Origin: Flavobacteriaceae bacterium
GTDB lineage: Bacteria; Bacteroidota; Bacteroidia; Flavobacteriales; Flavobacteriaceae
Direction of reading: 5' to 3'
NCBI GenBank assembly: GCA_020435885.1
Contig: JAGQYU010000019.1
Span: 1-8,925, forward strand
DNA: 8,925 nucleotides
Shown: positions 1 through 6,173 of the stretch, in pieces
Position numbering within the stretch: the first letter of the stretch is position 1
How the letters are laid out: every line of letters starts with the position of its first letter
Notes under the pieces: model-generated
Told to the model about the DNA's origin: nothing
The model's database searches: none
The model's input: only the letters and a program-made list of their open reading frames with translations
Made by a program: the position numbers and the translations under genes

Positions 1-48
1 TAAATATTGCAATTAATTTTAAATCGTTCAACCTTAAATTTTTTAATT

Positions 49-588
49 ATGAAAGCAAGTAAAAAATTATTTAGCCAATATTTATTTATTGTATTATGTG
101 TTTTTTTAAGTTCATCTCTTTTTGCTCAAGATGTAAAAAATCACACTAATGGGAATAATGAATTTAAGATTAATGTAGGATCTTTATTGTTAGAATTTCC
201 AGAATTCAGTTATGATTATATAATTAATGAAGAATCTACTGCAGGAGTATCACTTGCATTTTCTATTGATAAAGGTATTGGTTATAAATTTTTTGTTTAT
301 CCCAATTATCGATTGTTTTTTGGACGTAAAAGGGCAGCAGGTTTTTTTATTGAAGGTAATGCGGCTTTCTATTCTCAAAAATATGAGAACTATGATAATG
401 CTCACTATATAAATATTAAAAATAATGCTATGGGTTTTGGCTTAGGCATTGCTGTTGGTGGAAAGTTTATAACAAAAAATGGATTTATAGGAGAGCTATA
501 TTTGGGAGGTGGTAGAAACTTTTTAAATACTGATAAAATTGATGAAGGTTATCCACGGATTGGAATTTCCATTGGTAAACGGTTTTAA
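49..588 (+). CDS. Small outer-membrane beta-barrel-like protein, secreted
   Basis: Predicted 179-aa exported protein, probably a small outer-membrane beta-barrel; no specific function is recognised. The ATG at 49 is preferred over an upstream in-frame TTG at 7 because it puts a classical signal peptide at the very N-terminus: Lys2/5/6, then a hydrophobic core at about residues 11-24, then LFA|QD with cleavage likely between Ala26 and Gln27, the usual Bacteroidota pattern. The mature part alternates polar and hydrophobic residues with many Gly and aromatic residues (for example GFGLGIAVGGKF and GELYLGGG). It ends in Phe (GISIGKRF), as outer-membrane barrels commonly do. About eight strands would fit the length. 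The next gene starts only 10 bases after the stop, so the two are probably co-transcribed. The promoter is not clear, as only 48 upstream bases are visible. A soluble periplasmic beta protein is a less likely alternative. Confidence 0.75.
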   Translation: MKASKKLFSQYLFIVLCVFLSSSLFAQDVKNHTNGNNEFKINVGSLLLEFPEFSYDYIINEESTAGVSLAFSIDKGIGYKFFVYPNYRLFFGRKRAAGFFIEGNAAFYSQKYENYDNAHYINIKNNAMGFGLGIAVGGKFITKNGFIGELYLGGGRNFLNTDKIDEGYPRIGISIGKRF

Positions 589-598
589 AATTAGGGTT

Positions 599-1219
599 AT
601 GAAAAATCCAATTTTTTTTCTAGCTACATTTATACTCTATTCATGCTCAATAGATTTCGATTGGAGTGATAATGTTTCTTACTACAAATTTACAAAATCT
701 GATTATAAATATATTCCAACGGTTTATAAAAACGAAGGTAAGATTTTTACTTATAGAAATAAGGATGGTGATGAGGTGAAAATAAAATCACTTTATTACA
801 CCTTTTTACAAAAAGAGTATGAAAGTGGTTATGGCTTTGGCCAACCCGGCATAGGGGATAGCTTTTATTATGATGAATTATGGATAGAACTTGAACTTAT
901 AAATTTTTCAATTGAATGTAACAAGATTTATATTCATATTCGTAAAACATTTGAAAAAAATCTATCTACAATAATATCAATTCCAGAATATGATGGGTTT
1001 TTTTGTTTATCAGGTGGATTTAACTTTACTTCACCCTATGGTAATTTACAAGAAATAAATTTTGATAGGCAAAGTTATGATAAGGTAGTAGTTATTAATA
1101 CTGAAGAATTTTTCACTTTGCATAATGATTCAAAATCAAAGAGTATTTATTATGATTTTAAACAAGGCATCATAGGGTTTGATGATTTAGATGGAAAAGA
1201 ATGGCGAATTGTAAATTAA
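599..1219 (+). CDS. Hypothetical lipoprotein, 206 aa
   Basis: Predicted lipoprotein of unknown function. The ATG at 599 is chosen over an in-frame ATG at 539 that lies inside the preceding gene. Starting at 599 leaves a 10-base gap and gives a short signal sequence (Lys2, hydrophobic residues 5-14) ending in a lipobox LYSC with lipidated Cys16. Acidic and aromatic residues follow the cysteine (SIDFDW), loosely resembling surface-export signals of Bacteroidota lipoproteins; that is inference. The mature part is rich in Tyr, Phe and Ile, consistent with a beta fold, and has two further cysteines (Cys107, Cys136) that could pair. The C-terminus (YYDFKQGIIGFDDLDGKEW) resembles the Gly-Ile-x-x-Phe...Gly-x-x-Trp ending I associate with many uncharacterised Bacteroidota lipoproteins. 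Early in the signal peptide there is a run of eight T (612-619). The stop codon overlaps the shared terminator. Confidence 0.8.
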   Translation: MKNPIFFLATFILYSCSIDFDWSDNVSYYKFTKSDYKYIPTVYKNEGKIFTYRNKDGDEVKIKSLYYTFLQKEYESGYGFGQPGIGDSFYYDELWIELELINFSIECNKIYIHIRKTFEKNLSTIISIPEYDGFFCLSGGFNFTSPYGNLQEINFDRQSYDKVVVINTEEFFTLHNDSKSKSIYYDFKQGIIGFDDLDGKEWRIVN

Positions 1220-1249
1220 AAAAGCCTCAACAATTGTTGAGGCTTTTTT
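1218..1249. terminator. Bidirectional intrinsic terminator (perfect palindrome)
   Basis: A perfect 32-base inverted repeat centred between 1233 and 1234. The core AGCCTCAACAATTGTTGAGGCT is flanked by six A on the left and seven T on the right. On either strand the RNA forms a stem with a GCCTC/GAGGC base, a minimal AAUU loop and a U-tract. It lies between the lipoprotein gene, whose TAA at 1217-1219 overlaps its left edge, and the convergent pnp stop at 1253. It should therefore end both transcripts. Confidence 0.92.
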
Positions 1250-1252
1250 TAA

Positions 1253-3496
1253 TTAATCTTCTTTATCTTCTCTGGGTCTTCTATCGTCCCTACGATTATC
1301 ACGTCCACGGTTATCTCTACTGCGGTTATCACGTCCACGTTCATTACCTTCTCTCGGAGGTCTTTCTTTAAAACCTTCAGGTTTTGGCAACAATGCTTTC
1401 CTCGAGACTTTTTCTTTCCTGGTTTTAGGATCAATACCAAAATATTTAACATCTAGTATATCGCCTAATTTAACAACATCACTTACATTGTTAGTACGTT
1501 CCCAAGCTAGTTCGCTTACATGAAGTAGTACTTCATTACCAGGAGCTTTTACATATTCAACAACAGCACCAAAATCAAGCATTTTGATAACTTTTACCTT
1601 ATATGTTTCACCTACCTGTGGTTTAAATAACATGGCATCTATTTTTGCTAATACGGCATCAATACCTTCTTGAGAGGTTCCTAATATTTCAACAATGCCT
1701 TCTTCAGTAACCGGATCTTCATTGATAACAATAGTGGTTTTAGTTTCTTTCTGAAGTTCTTGTATCACTTTTCCGCCAGGCCCTATCAAAGCTCCAATAT
1801 AATCTCCAGGAATAACAGTTGTAACCATTTTAGGAGCATGAGGCTTAACAGAAGCGTTAGGAGCAGGAATGGTTTCAATAAGTTTTTCTAAAATATGAAA
1901 ACGACCATCCCTTGCTTGTTTTAGAGCGTTCACTAAGATTTCATAAGACAAACCTTTTATTTTAATATCCATCTGGCAAGCAGTAATACCATCTTTTGTT
2001 CCGGTAACTTTAAAGTCCATATCGCCTAAGTGGTCTTCATCGCCTAAAATATCTGAAAGTACAGCATACTTTTCACCATCAGAGATCAATCCCATAGCAA
2101 TCCCAGATACAGGTTTTTTCATTTGAACACCGGCATCCATCAATGCCATAGTTCCAGCACAAACGGTAGCCATAGAAGATGAACCGTTAGATTCAAGTAC
2201 TTCAGAAACTACGCGTACAGTATATGGGCAATCATCTGGAACCATACCCTTTAAAGCACGTTGTGCTAAGTTACCATGTCCTATTTCTCTACGTGAAGTA
2301 CCTCTTAAAGGTTTTGCTTCGCCAGTTGAGAAAGGAGGGAAATTATAGTGCAAATAAAATGTTTCTTCTCCTTGGAAGGTAGGTAGATCAACCATATTGG
2401 CCTCTCTTGAAGTACCCAATGTTACGGTAGCCAAGGCTTGTGTTTCGCCACGGGTAAAAATTGAAGAACCGTGTGTTGAAGGTAAATAATCAACTTCACA
2501 CCAAATAGGTCTAATGTCAGTTGTTTTTCTTCCGTCTAAACGGATACCTTCGTTTAAAATAAGGTCTCTAACAGCAGCTTTTTGAGCTTTTCCGAAATAG
2601 TTAGAAATAAGCTCACCTTTTTCTTCTAACTCTTCTTCAGAAAAAGTAGCTGATACCTCATCTTTTACATTAGCAAAAGCTTCACCGCGTTCTTGTTTAG
2701 AGGTTCCTTTTTTGGCAATATCATAACATTTTTGATAAGCCATTTTGCTGATTTTTTCAGCTAAATCTTCATCTTCAACAGCAACTTCATATTCTCTAAT
2801 AACTTTTTTGCCTACTTTTTCGGCTAATTTAAGTTGCGCTTCACATTGTACTTTTATAGCATCATGAGCAAATTTGATTGCTTCAACCATTTCCTCTTCA
2901 GAGATCTCTTTCATCTCTCCTTCCACCATCATCACAGAATCAGCAGACGCACCTACAACCATATCAATATCAGATTCGTCAAGTTGCGCTCTGGTTGGGT
3001 TTATAACTAAATTTCCATCAACCCTAGCAACACGTACTTCTGAGATAGGGGTTTCAAAAGGAATATCTGAAATAGCAATACATGCAGAAGCAGCTAGTCC
3101 TGTTAAAGCATCCGGCATTACATCTTCATCATGAGACATTAATTGGATCATCACCTGAGTTTCAGCATGATAATCTTTTGGGAAAAGAGGTCGCAATACT
3201 CTGTCTACCAAACGCATAGTCAGAATTTCTTCTGTACTTGGCCTTGCTTCTCTTTTAAAGAATCCACCCGGATAACGTCCAGCAGCAGCAAATTTCTCTC
3301 TATAATCTACTGTTAAGGGTAAAAAATCAACTCCCGGACTTGCACTTTTTGCAGACACAACGGTGGCAAGCAACATGGCATCGCCCATTCTTACAACAAC
3401 CGAACCATCAGCTTGTTTAGCTAATTTACCGGTTTCAATTGAGATGGTTCTTCCATCTCCTAATTCAATAATTTCTGTATGAACCTTAGGTATCAT
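1253..3496 (-). CDS. pnp: Polyribonucleotide nucleotidyltransferase (PNPase)
   Basis: Phosphorolytic 3'-to-5' exoribonuclease that degrades RNA to nucleoside diphosphates using phosphate; it works in the cytoplasm in mRNA turnover. At 747 aa it has the full architecture: a first RNase PH-like domain (about 1-145, with FLPLTVDYREKFAAAGRYPGGF), a helical linker (about 240-305), a second RNase PH domain (about 310-545), a KH domain with GPGG at 572-575, and an S1 domain (about 625-702). The catalytic segment GDEDHLGDMDFK is intact; Asp488, Asp494 and Lys496 align with E. coli Asp486, Asp492 and Lys494. After S1 comes a basic low-complexity tail (704-747) with repeated RDNR units, probably disordered and RNA-binding. 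It sits downstream of rpsO as in E. coli, but a terminator lies between. No strong -33/-7 promoter is obvious in the 119-base gap; TACTTTTC (minus strand, 3554-3561) is a weak -7 candidate. Transcription ends at the shared palindrome. Confidence 0.98.
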   Translation of the reverse strand: MIPKVHTEIIELGDGRTISIETGKLAKQADGSVVVRMGDAMLLATVVSAKSASPGVDFLPLTVDYREKFAAAGRYPGGFFKREARPSTEEILTMRLVDRVLRPLFPKDYHAETQVMIQLMSHDEDVMPDALTGLAASACIAISDIPFETPISEVRVARVDGNLVINPTRAQLDESDIDMVVGASADSVMMVEGEMKEISEEEMVEAIKFAHDAIKVQCEAQLKLAEKVGKKVIREYEVAVEDEDLAEKISKMAYQKCYDIAKKGTSKQERGEAFANVKDEVSATFSEEELEEKGELISNYFGKAQKAAVRDLILNEGIRLDGRKTTDIRPIWCEVDYLPSTHGSSIFTRGETQALATVTLGTSREANMVDLPTFQGEETFYLHYNFPPFSTGEAKPLRGTSRREIGHGNLAQRALKGMVPDDCPYTVRVVSEVLESNGSSSMATVCAGTMALMDAGVQMKKPVSGIAMGLISDGEKYAVLSDILGDEDHLGDMDFKVTGTKDGITACQMDIKIKGLSYEILVNALKQARDGRFHILEKLIETIPAPNASVKPHAPKMVTTVIPGDYIGALIGPGGKVIQELQKETKTTIVINEDPVTEEGIVEILGTSQEGIDAVLAKIDAMLFKPQVGETYKVKVIKMLDFGAVVEYVKAPGNEVLLHVSELAWERTNNVSDVVKLGDILDVKYFGIDPKTRKEKVSRKALLPKPEGFKERPPREGNERGRDNRSRDNRGRDNRRDDRRPREDKED
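1296..1339. repeat. Direct repeat encoding RDNR units of the PNPase tail
   Basis: The 14-mer TTATCACGTCCACG occurs at 1296-1309 and again at 1326-1339, exactly 30 bases apart. On the coding (minus) strand this encodes repeated Arg-Gly/Ser-Arg-Asp-Asn-Arg units in the disordered PNPase tail. The spacing is a multiple of three, so gain or loss of a unit keeps the reading frame. Confidence 0.8.
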
Positions 3497-3517
3497 AAAT
3501 AGTTTTTTAATTAAACA

Positions 3518-3553
3518 ATTGGTTTTAAGTTGTTGTGTTGTGTGTTAACCAAT
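3518..3553 (-). promoter_or_regulatory. Inverted repeat in the pnp leader
   Basis: ATTGGTT at 3518-3524 and AACCAAT at 3547-3553 form a perfect 7-bp inverted repeat around a 22-base spacer, 22 bases upstream of the pnp ATG. On the pnp mRNA strand the loop would be rich in A and C (repeated ACA/CAA). It could be an RNA hairpin in the pnp 5' leader or a DNA operator. In E. coli, PNPase autoregulates through a structured leader, but homology with that element is not implied. The seven-pair, A+T-rich stem is weak, so a regulatory role is only a suggestion. Confidence 0.3.
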
Positions 3554-3587
3554 GAAAAGTAAAAAGCTTCTTTAATTATAAACTTAT

Positions 3588-3610
3588 AAAAAAAGAGGCA
3601 CAAAGCCTCT
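3588..3610 (-). terminator. Intrinsic terminator after rpsO
   Basis: AGAGGC at 3594-3599 pairs with GCCTCT at 3605-3610 around a five-base loop. Reading on the minus strand, the hairpin starts five bases after the rpsO stop and is followed by a run of seven T (3588-3594 complement). It separates rpsO from pnp. A short T-run also lies on the plus side (3612-3617), but no plus-strand gene enters from the left. Confidence 0.85.
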
Positions 3611-3615
3611 CTTTT

Positions 3616-3885
3616 TTATTTTCTTAATCCTAATTCTTTTATGATTTCACGATATCTTTCAATATCTTTTTTCATTAAATAGTCTAGTAAACTTCTACGT
3701 TTACCAACTAATTTTACTAAGGAACGCTCAGTGTTGAAATCTTTACGATTATTTTTAAGATGCTCAGTTAAATGATTGATTCTAAAAGTAAATAAGGCAA
3801 TTTGACCTTCAGTAGAACCAGTGTTTGTTGCAGATTTTCCGTGTTTTTCAAAAATCTCTGCTTTCTTTTCTTTTGTTAAATACAT
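3616..3885 (-). CDS. rpsO: Ribosomal protein S15
   Basis: Small-subunit ribosomal protein that binds 16S rRNA in the central domain early in 30S assembly and contributes to an intersubunit bridge. The 89-aa length is standard for bacterial S15. Family signatures are all present: TGSTEGQIALFTFRI (22-36), LTEHLKNNRKD (39-49), LVGKRRSLLDYL (59-70) and the C-terminal ELGLRK. His42 and Asp49 match the residues that contact the 16S rRNA junction in other S15 proteins. The gene has its own strong Bacteroidota-type promoter at 3933-3962 and its own terminator just after the stop, so it looks monocistronic. The visible leader is about 40 bases and A+T-rich. I see no clear pseudoknot of the kind used for S15 autoregulation elsewhere, although this cannot be excluded by eye. 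Confidence 0.98.
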   Translation of the reverse strand: MYLTKEKKAEIFEKHGKSATNTGSTEGQIALFTFRINHLTEHLKNNRKDFNTERSLVKLVGKRRSLLDYLMKKDIERYREIIKELGLRK

Positions 3886-3932
3886 GCTAACATTAATTTT
3901 ATTAATAATTTTTATGTACTGATAATCGGCGG

Positions 3933-3962
3933 CAAATATATGATTATTATTTTGATAAACAA
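3933..3962 (-). promoter_or_regulatory. Bacteroidota-type promoter of rpsO
   Basis: On the minus strand, TTG (complement of 3960-3962) is followed after 19 bases by TATATTTG (complement of 3933-3940). This exactly matches the -33 TTG and -7 TAnnTTTG boxes of the primary sigma factor of Bacteroidota. The start site would fall near 3926-3928, giving a leader of about 40 bases. Confidence 0.75.
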
Positions 3963-4017
3963 TATTTTGTCTTAGTAGTAATTATATCTTTTATACTAAT
4001 TAAGTGGTTTATAAAAT

Positions 4018-4043
4018 AAAAAGAGCGGCATTGCCGCTCTTTT
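4018..4043 (-). terminator. Intrinsic terminator after accD
   Basis: AGAGCGGC at 4022-4029 pairs with GCCGCTCT at 4033-4040 around an ATT loop, with further A-T pairs at the base. Read on the minus strand it begins directly after the accD stop (4044-4046) and ends in a T-run. The GC-rich eight-pair stem is one of the strongest hairpins in the window. The flanking A and T runs make it symmetric, so it could also stop plus-strand transcripts. Confidence 0.9.
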
Positions 4044-4904
4044 TTATGATCTTAATGGAGTATTTTGGATAAGGTCTAAAAACAGGTTGATCTGTTTTTT
4101 TAGTTCTTTTCGTTCAATTATTTTATCCAAAAACCCGTGCTCTAATACAAATTCAGAACGCTGAAAACCTTCGGGGAGATCTTTACCGGTAGTATCTTTA
4201 ACTACTCTGGGGCCTGCAAACCCGATCAATGCATTGGGCTCGGCAAAATTTACATCGCCTAGCATAGCATACGAAGCTGTGGTTCCTCCGGTTGTTGGGT
4301 CTGTACACAATGATATGTAAGGTACTTTAGCATCAGCTAATTGGGCCAACTTAGCAGAAGTTTTTACCAATTGCATTAATGATAATGATGATTCCTGCAT
4401 ACGTGCCCCTCCGGATTTTGAGATCATCAAAAAAGGGATATTGTTTTTGATGGAATAATCAATAGCTCTGGCAATTTTTTCACCAACTACACTACCCATA
4501 GAACCTCCGATAAAGGCAAAATCCATGGCGGCAACCACAAGGTCTTTACCATAAGATTTTCCAACGGCAGTCCTAACAGCATCTTTTAATTTGGTCTTTT
4601 CTTGGGCTTCATCAAGCCGATCGGTATATTTTTTTGTGTCGACGAACTTTAATGTATCTTTTGAAGTAATGTTTGGGTTTAACTCTTTGTATTTGTTGTC
4701 ATCAAACAATATTTCAAAGTATTCATTGCTTCCAATTCTTACATGATATCCATCTTCCGGACTAACATATTGATTAGCCTTTAATTCTTCAGTATCAACA
4801 ATTTTACCGCTAGGGGTTTTGTACCAAAGGCCTTTTGGCACATCCATTTTCTCCTCAGTAGGAGTTTGGATTCCTTTATCTTTTCTTTTAAACCAAGATG
4901 ACAT
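4044..4904 (-). CDS. accD: Acetyl-CoA carboxylase carboxyltransferase subunit beta
   Basis: Beta subunit of the carboxyltransferase that, with AccA, moves the carboxyl group from carboxybiotin to acetyl-CoA to give malonyl-CoA, the first committed step of fatty-acid synthesis. The crotonase-like core is clear: MDFAFIGGSMGSVVGEKIARA (127-147), SGGARMQES (164-172) and DPTTGGTTASYAMLGD (202-217), which carry the Gly-Gly oxyanion turns, then EPNALIGFAGPRVV (222-235). At 286 aa the length is usual. The odd point is the N-terminal zinc ribbon: E. coli AccD has two Cys-x2-Cys pairs here, but at the equivalent positions this protein reads KTPSGK (29-34) and VSPED (47-51), with no cysteine. The only Cys is Cys200. 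The gene follows fbaA, with a terminator hairpin between them and no convincing promoter, so partial read-through from fbaA is possible. accA is not in the window. Confidence 0.96.
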   Translation of the reverse strand: MSSWFKRKDKGIQTPTEEKMDVPKGLWYKTPSGKIVDTEELKANQYVSPEDGYHVRIGSNEYFEILFDDNKYKELNPNITSKDTLKFVDTKKYTDRLDEAQEKTKLKDAVRTAVGKSYGKDLVVAAMDFAFIGGSMGSVVGEKIARAIDYSIKNNIPFLMISKSGGARMQESSLSLMQLVKTSAKLAQLADAKVPYISLCTDPTTGGTTASYAMLGDVNFAEPNALIGFAGPRVVKDTTGKDLPEGFQRSEFVLEHGFLDKIIERKELKKQINLFLDLIQNTPLRS

Positions 4905-4933
4905 ACAATTTGAATTTGGGCTTGCAAGTTACT

Positions 4934-4969
4934 AAAAAAACCAAAAGCTAAGTAAAAACTTAGCTTTTG
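4934..4969 (-). terminator. Intrinsic terminator between fbaA and accD
   Basis: CAAAAGCTAAGT at 4942-4953 pairs perfectly with ACTTAGCTTTTG at 4958-4969 around an AAAA loop (12 bp). On the minus strand it is followed by one G and then seven T (complement of 4934-4940). It begins 30 bases after the fbaA stop and ends 29 bases before the accD start, so it either ends fbaA transcription or attenuates read-through into accD. Confidence 0.85.
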
Positions 4970-4999
4970 TGAATGTTAAAACGTTTAAAAGTATAAATT

Positions 5000-6067
5000 T
5001 TATAATGTATTTACGTTGTTTAAGTCTTCGAATGCTTGTTTAAGGCGGCTGATGAATGTTAATTCCCCTTCACGTATCCATTTTCTGGGATCGTAATATT
5101 TTTTATTAGGAACATCATCTCCTTCAGGGTTACCGATCTGACTTTGTAAATAAGATGAATATTTAACCATGTAATCTCTAATGCCTACTGTAAATCCATA
5201 TTGAAGGTCTGTATCGATATTCATTTTTATAACTCCATAATCAATAGCTTCTCTAATTTCTTCAAGAGTAGAACCTGAACCTCCGTGGAATACAAAATCT
5301 ACTGGGTTAACACCAGTATTGAATTTCTTCTGAACGTATTCTTGAGAGTTTTTTAGGATTTTTGGAGTTAACTTAACATTGCCGGGTTTATAAACACCAT
5401 GTACGTTACCAAAGGCAGCTGCTATAGTAAATTTATCGCTTACTTTTTTCAATTCTTCGTAAGCGTAGGCAACTTCTTCAGGTTGGGTGTACAGTTTAGA
5501 ACTATCAACGCCTGTATTATCAACACCATCTTCTTCACCTCCGGTAATACCGAGTTCAATTTCTAGCGTCATACCCATTTTACTCATCCTTGCCAGATAT
5601 TTTTTACAGATTTCTATATTTTCTTTTATAGGCTCTTCAGAAAGGTCTATCATATGAGAACTGTAAAGCGGTTTTCCAGTTTCAGCAAAATGTTTTTCGC
5701 TAGCATCTAATAATCCGTCAATCCAAGGCAATAATTTTTTTGCACAGTGATCGGTATGTAAAATAACTGGTATGCCGTAAGCTTCTGACAGTAAATGCAC
5801 ATGTTTGGCTCCGGCAACAGCTCCGGCAACAGCCGCTTTTTCATTTTCGTTTGATAGTCCTTTACCGGCATTGAACTGAGCTCCGCCATTTGAAAATTGA
5901 ATGATTACAGGGGCATTTAACTGTTTTGCAGTTTCCAAAACACCATTTATTGAACTAGAACCTATAACATTTGCTGCAGGCAATGCAAATTTCTTTTCTT
6001 TAGCTAGTTTAAAAATTTCCTGAACTTGATCTCCGGTAGCAACACCGGGCTTTATATTATGAGCCAT
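5000..6067 (-). CDS. fbaA: Class II fructose-bisphosphate aldolase
   Basis: Zinc-dependent aldolase that interconverts fructose 1,6-bisphosphate with dihydroxyacetone phosphate and glyceraldehyde 3-phosphate in glycolysis and gluconeogenesis. The 355-aa length and sequence fit the class IIA group (E. coli FbaA type). Key residues are visible at a constant offset of -3 from E. coli: Asp106 (general acid/base) and metal ligand His107 in HTDHC, Glu171 in EIELGITGGEED, His223 in NVHGVYKPG and His261 in FHGGSGS; the phosphate-binding NIDTD is at 283-287. The ATG at 6067 gives the expected N-terminus. A -7-like box (TAATTTTG) lies about 29 bases upstream, so the gene probably has its own promoter despite the 106-base gap to tamL on the same strand. 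A strong terminator follows. Nothing suggests loss of function. Confidence 0.97.
   Translation of the reverse strand: MAHNIKPGVATGDQVQEIFKLAKEKKFALPAANVIGSSSINGVLETAKQLNAPVIIQFSNGGAQFNAGKGLSNENEKAAVAGAVAGAKHVHLLSEAYGIPVILHTDHCAKKLLPWIDGLLDASEKHFAETGKPLYSSHMIDLSEEPIKENIEICKKYLARMSKMGMTLEIELGITGGEEDGVDNTGVDSSKLYTQPEEVAYAYEELKKVSDKFTIAAAFGNVHGVYKPGNVKLTPKILKNSQEYVQKKFNTGVNPVDFVFHGGSGSTLEEIREAIDYGVIKMNIDTDLQYGFTVGIRDYMVKYSSYLQSQIGNPEGDDVPNKKYYDPRKWIREGELTFISRLKQAFEDLNNVNTL
5808..5831. repeat. 12-bp tandem duplication within fbaA
   Basis: GCTCCGGCAACA is repeated twice back to back (5808-5819, 5820-5831) and encodes two successive Ala-Val-Ala-Gly units in fbaA (AAVAGAVAGA, around residues 78-87). 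It is in frame, in a helix-like alanine-rich segment, and probably just reflects the protein sequence. Confidence 0.75.
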
Positions 6068-6095
6068 AATGTTTTAAATAATAATTAGTAGTGTT

Positions 6096-6103
6096 CAAAA
6101 TTA
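6096..6103 (-). promoter_or_regulatory. Candidate -7 box of the fbaA promoter
   Basis: On the minus strand TAATTTTG exactly matches the Bacteroidota -7 consensus TAnnTTTG and lies 28 bases upstream of the fbaA ATG. No TTG is found at the expected -33 distance (17-21 bases upstream), so the promoter is incomplete by consensus. Confidence 0.45.
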
Positions 6104-6129
6104 CTAAAAATAAATGGTTAGTTACGGTT

Positions 6130-6146
6130 AAAAAAACGAAATCGTT
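6130..6146 (-). terminator. Weak candidate terminator after tamL
   Basis: AACG (6135-6138) can pair with CGTT (6143-6146) around a four-base loop. On the minus strand the hairpin is followed by a T-run (complement of 6130-6136). The stem is only four pairs, much weaker than the other hairpins here, so the tamL transcript may partly continue into fbaA. Confidence 0.3.
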
Positions 6147-6173
6147 GTAAATGGCTGTAAGAAAAGATTGTGC

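Noticed and set aside
7..48. Upstream TTG start for the first gene
   Set aside because: It adds 14 residues before a well-formed signal peptide that begins at the ATG at 49.
227..412. Second plus-strand frame within the beta-barrel gene
   Set aside because: Fully overlapped by the better supported gene, with no signal, motif or initiation context.
539..598. Longer version of the lipoprotein gene starting at the ATG at 539
   Set aside because: It would overlap the end of the beta-barrel gene and bury the signal peptide and lipobox 20 residues inside the protein.
1249..1452. Small minus-strand reading frame overlapping the 3' end of pnp
   Set aside because: A frame shadow of pnp; its composition follows from the repetitive Arg/Asp coding region.
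2874..3134. Plus-strand Ser/Ile-rich reading frame antisense to pnp
   Set aside because: The low-complexity product, with no start context or motif, is the complement of conserved pnp codons.
5808..5831. The 12-bp tandem repeat as a possible mobile-element or recombination site
   Set aside because: It encodes an in-frame AVAG duplication in a normal aldolase sequence and has no flanking repeats.
5707..5889. Short minus-strand frame inside fbaA
   Set aside because: A shadow of a region that encodes the conserved aldolase metal site.
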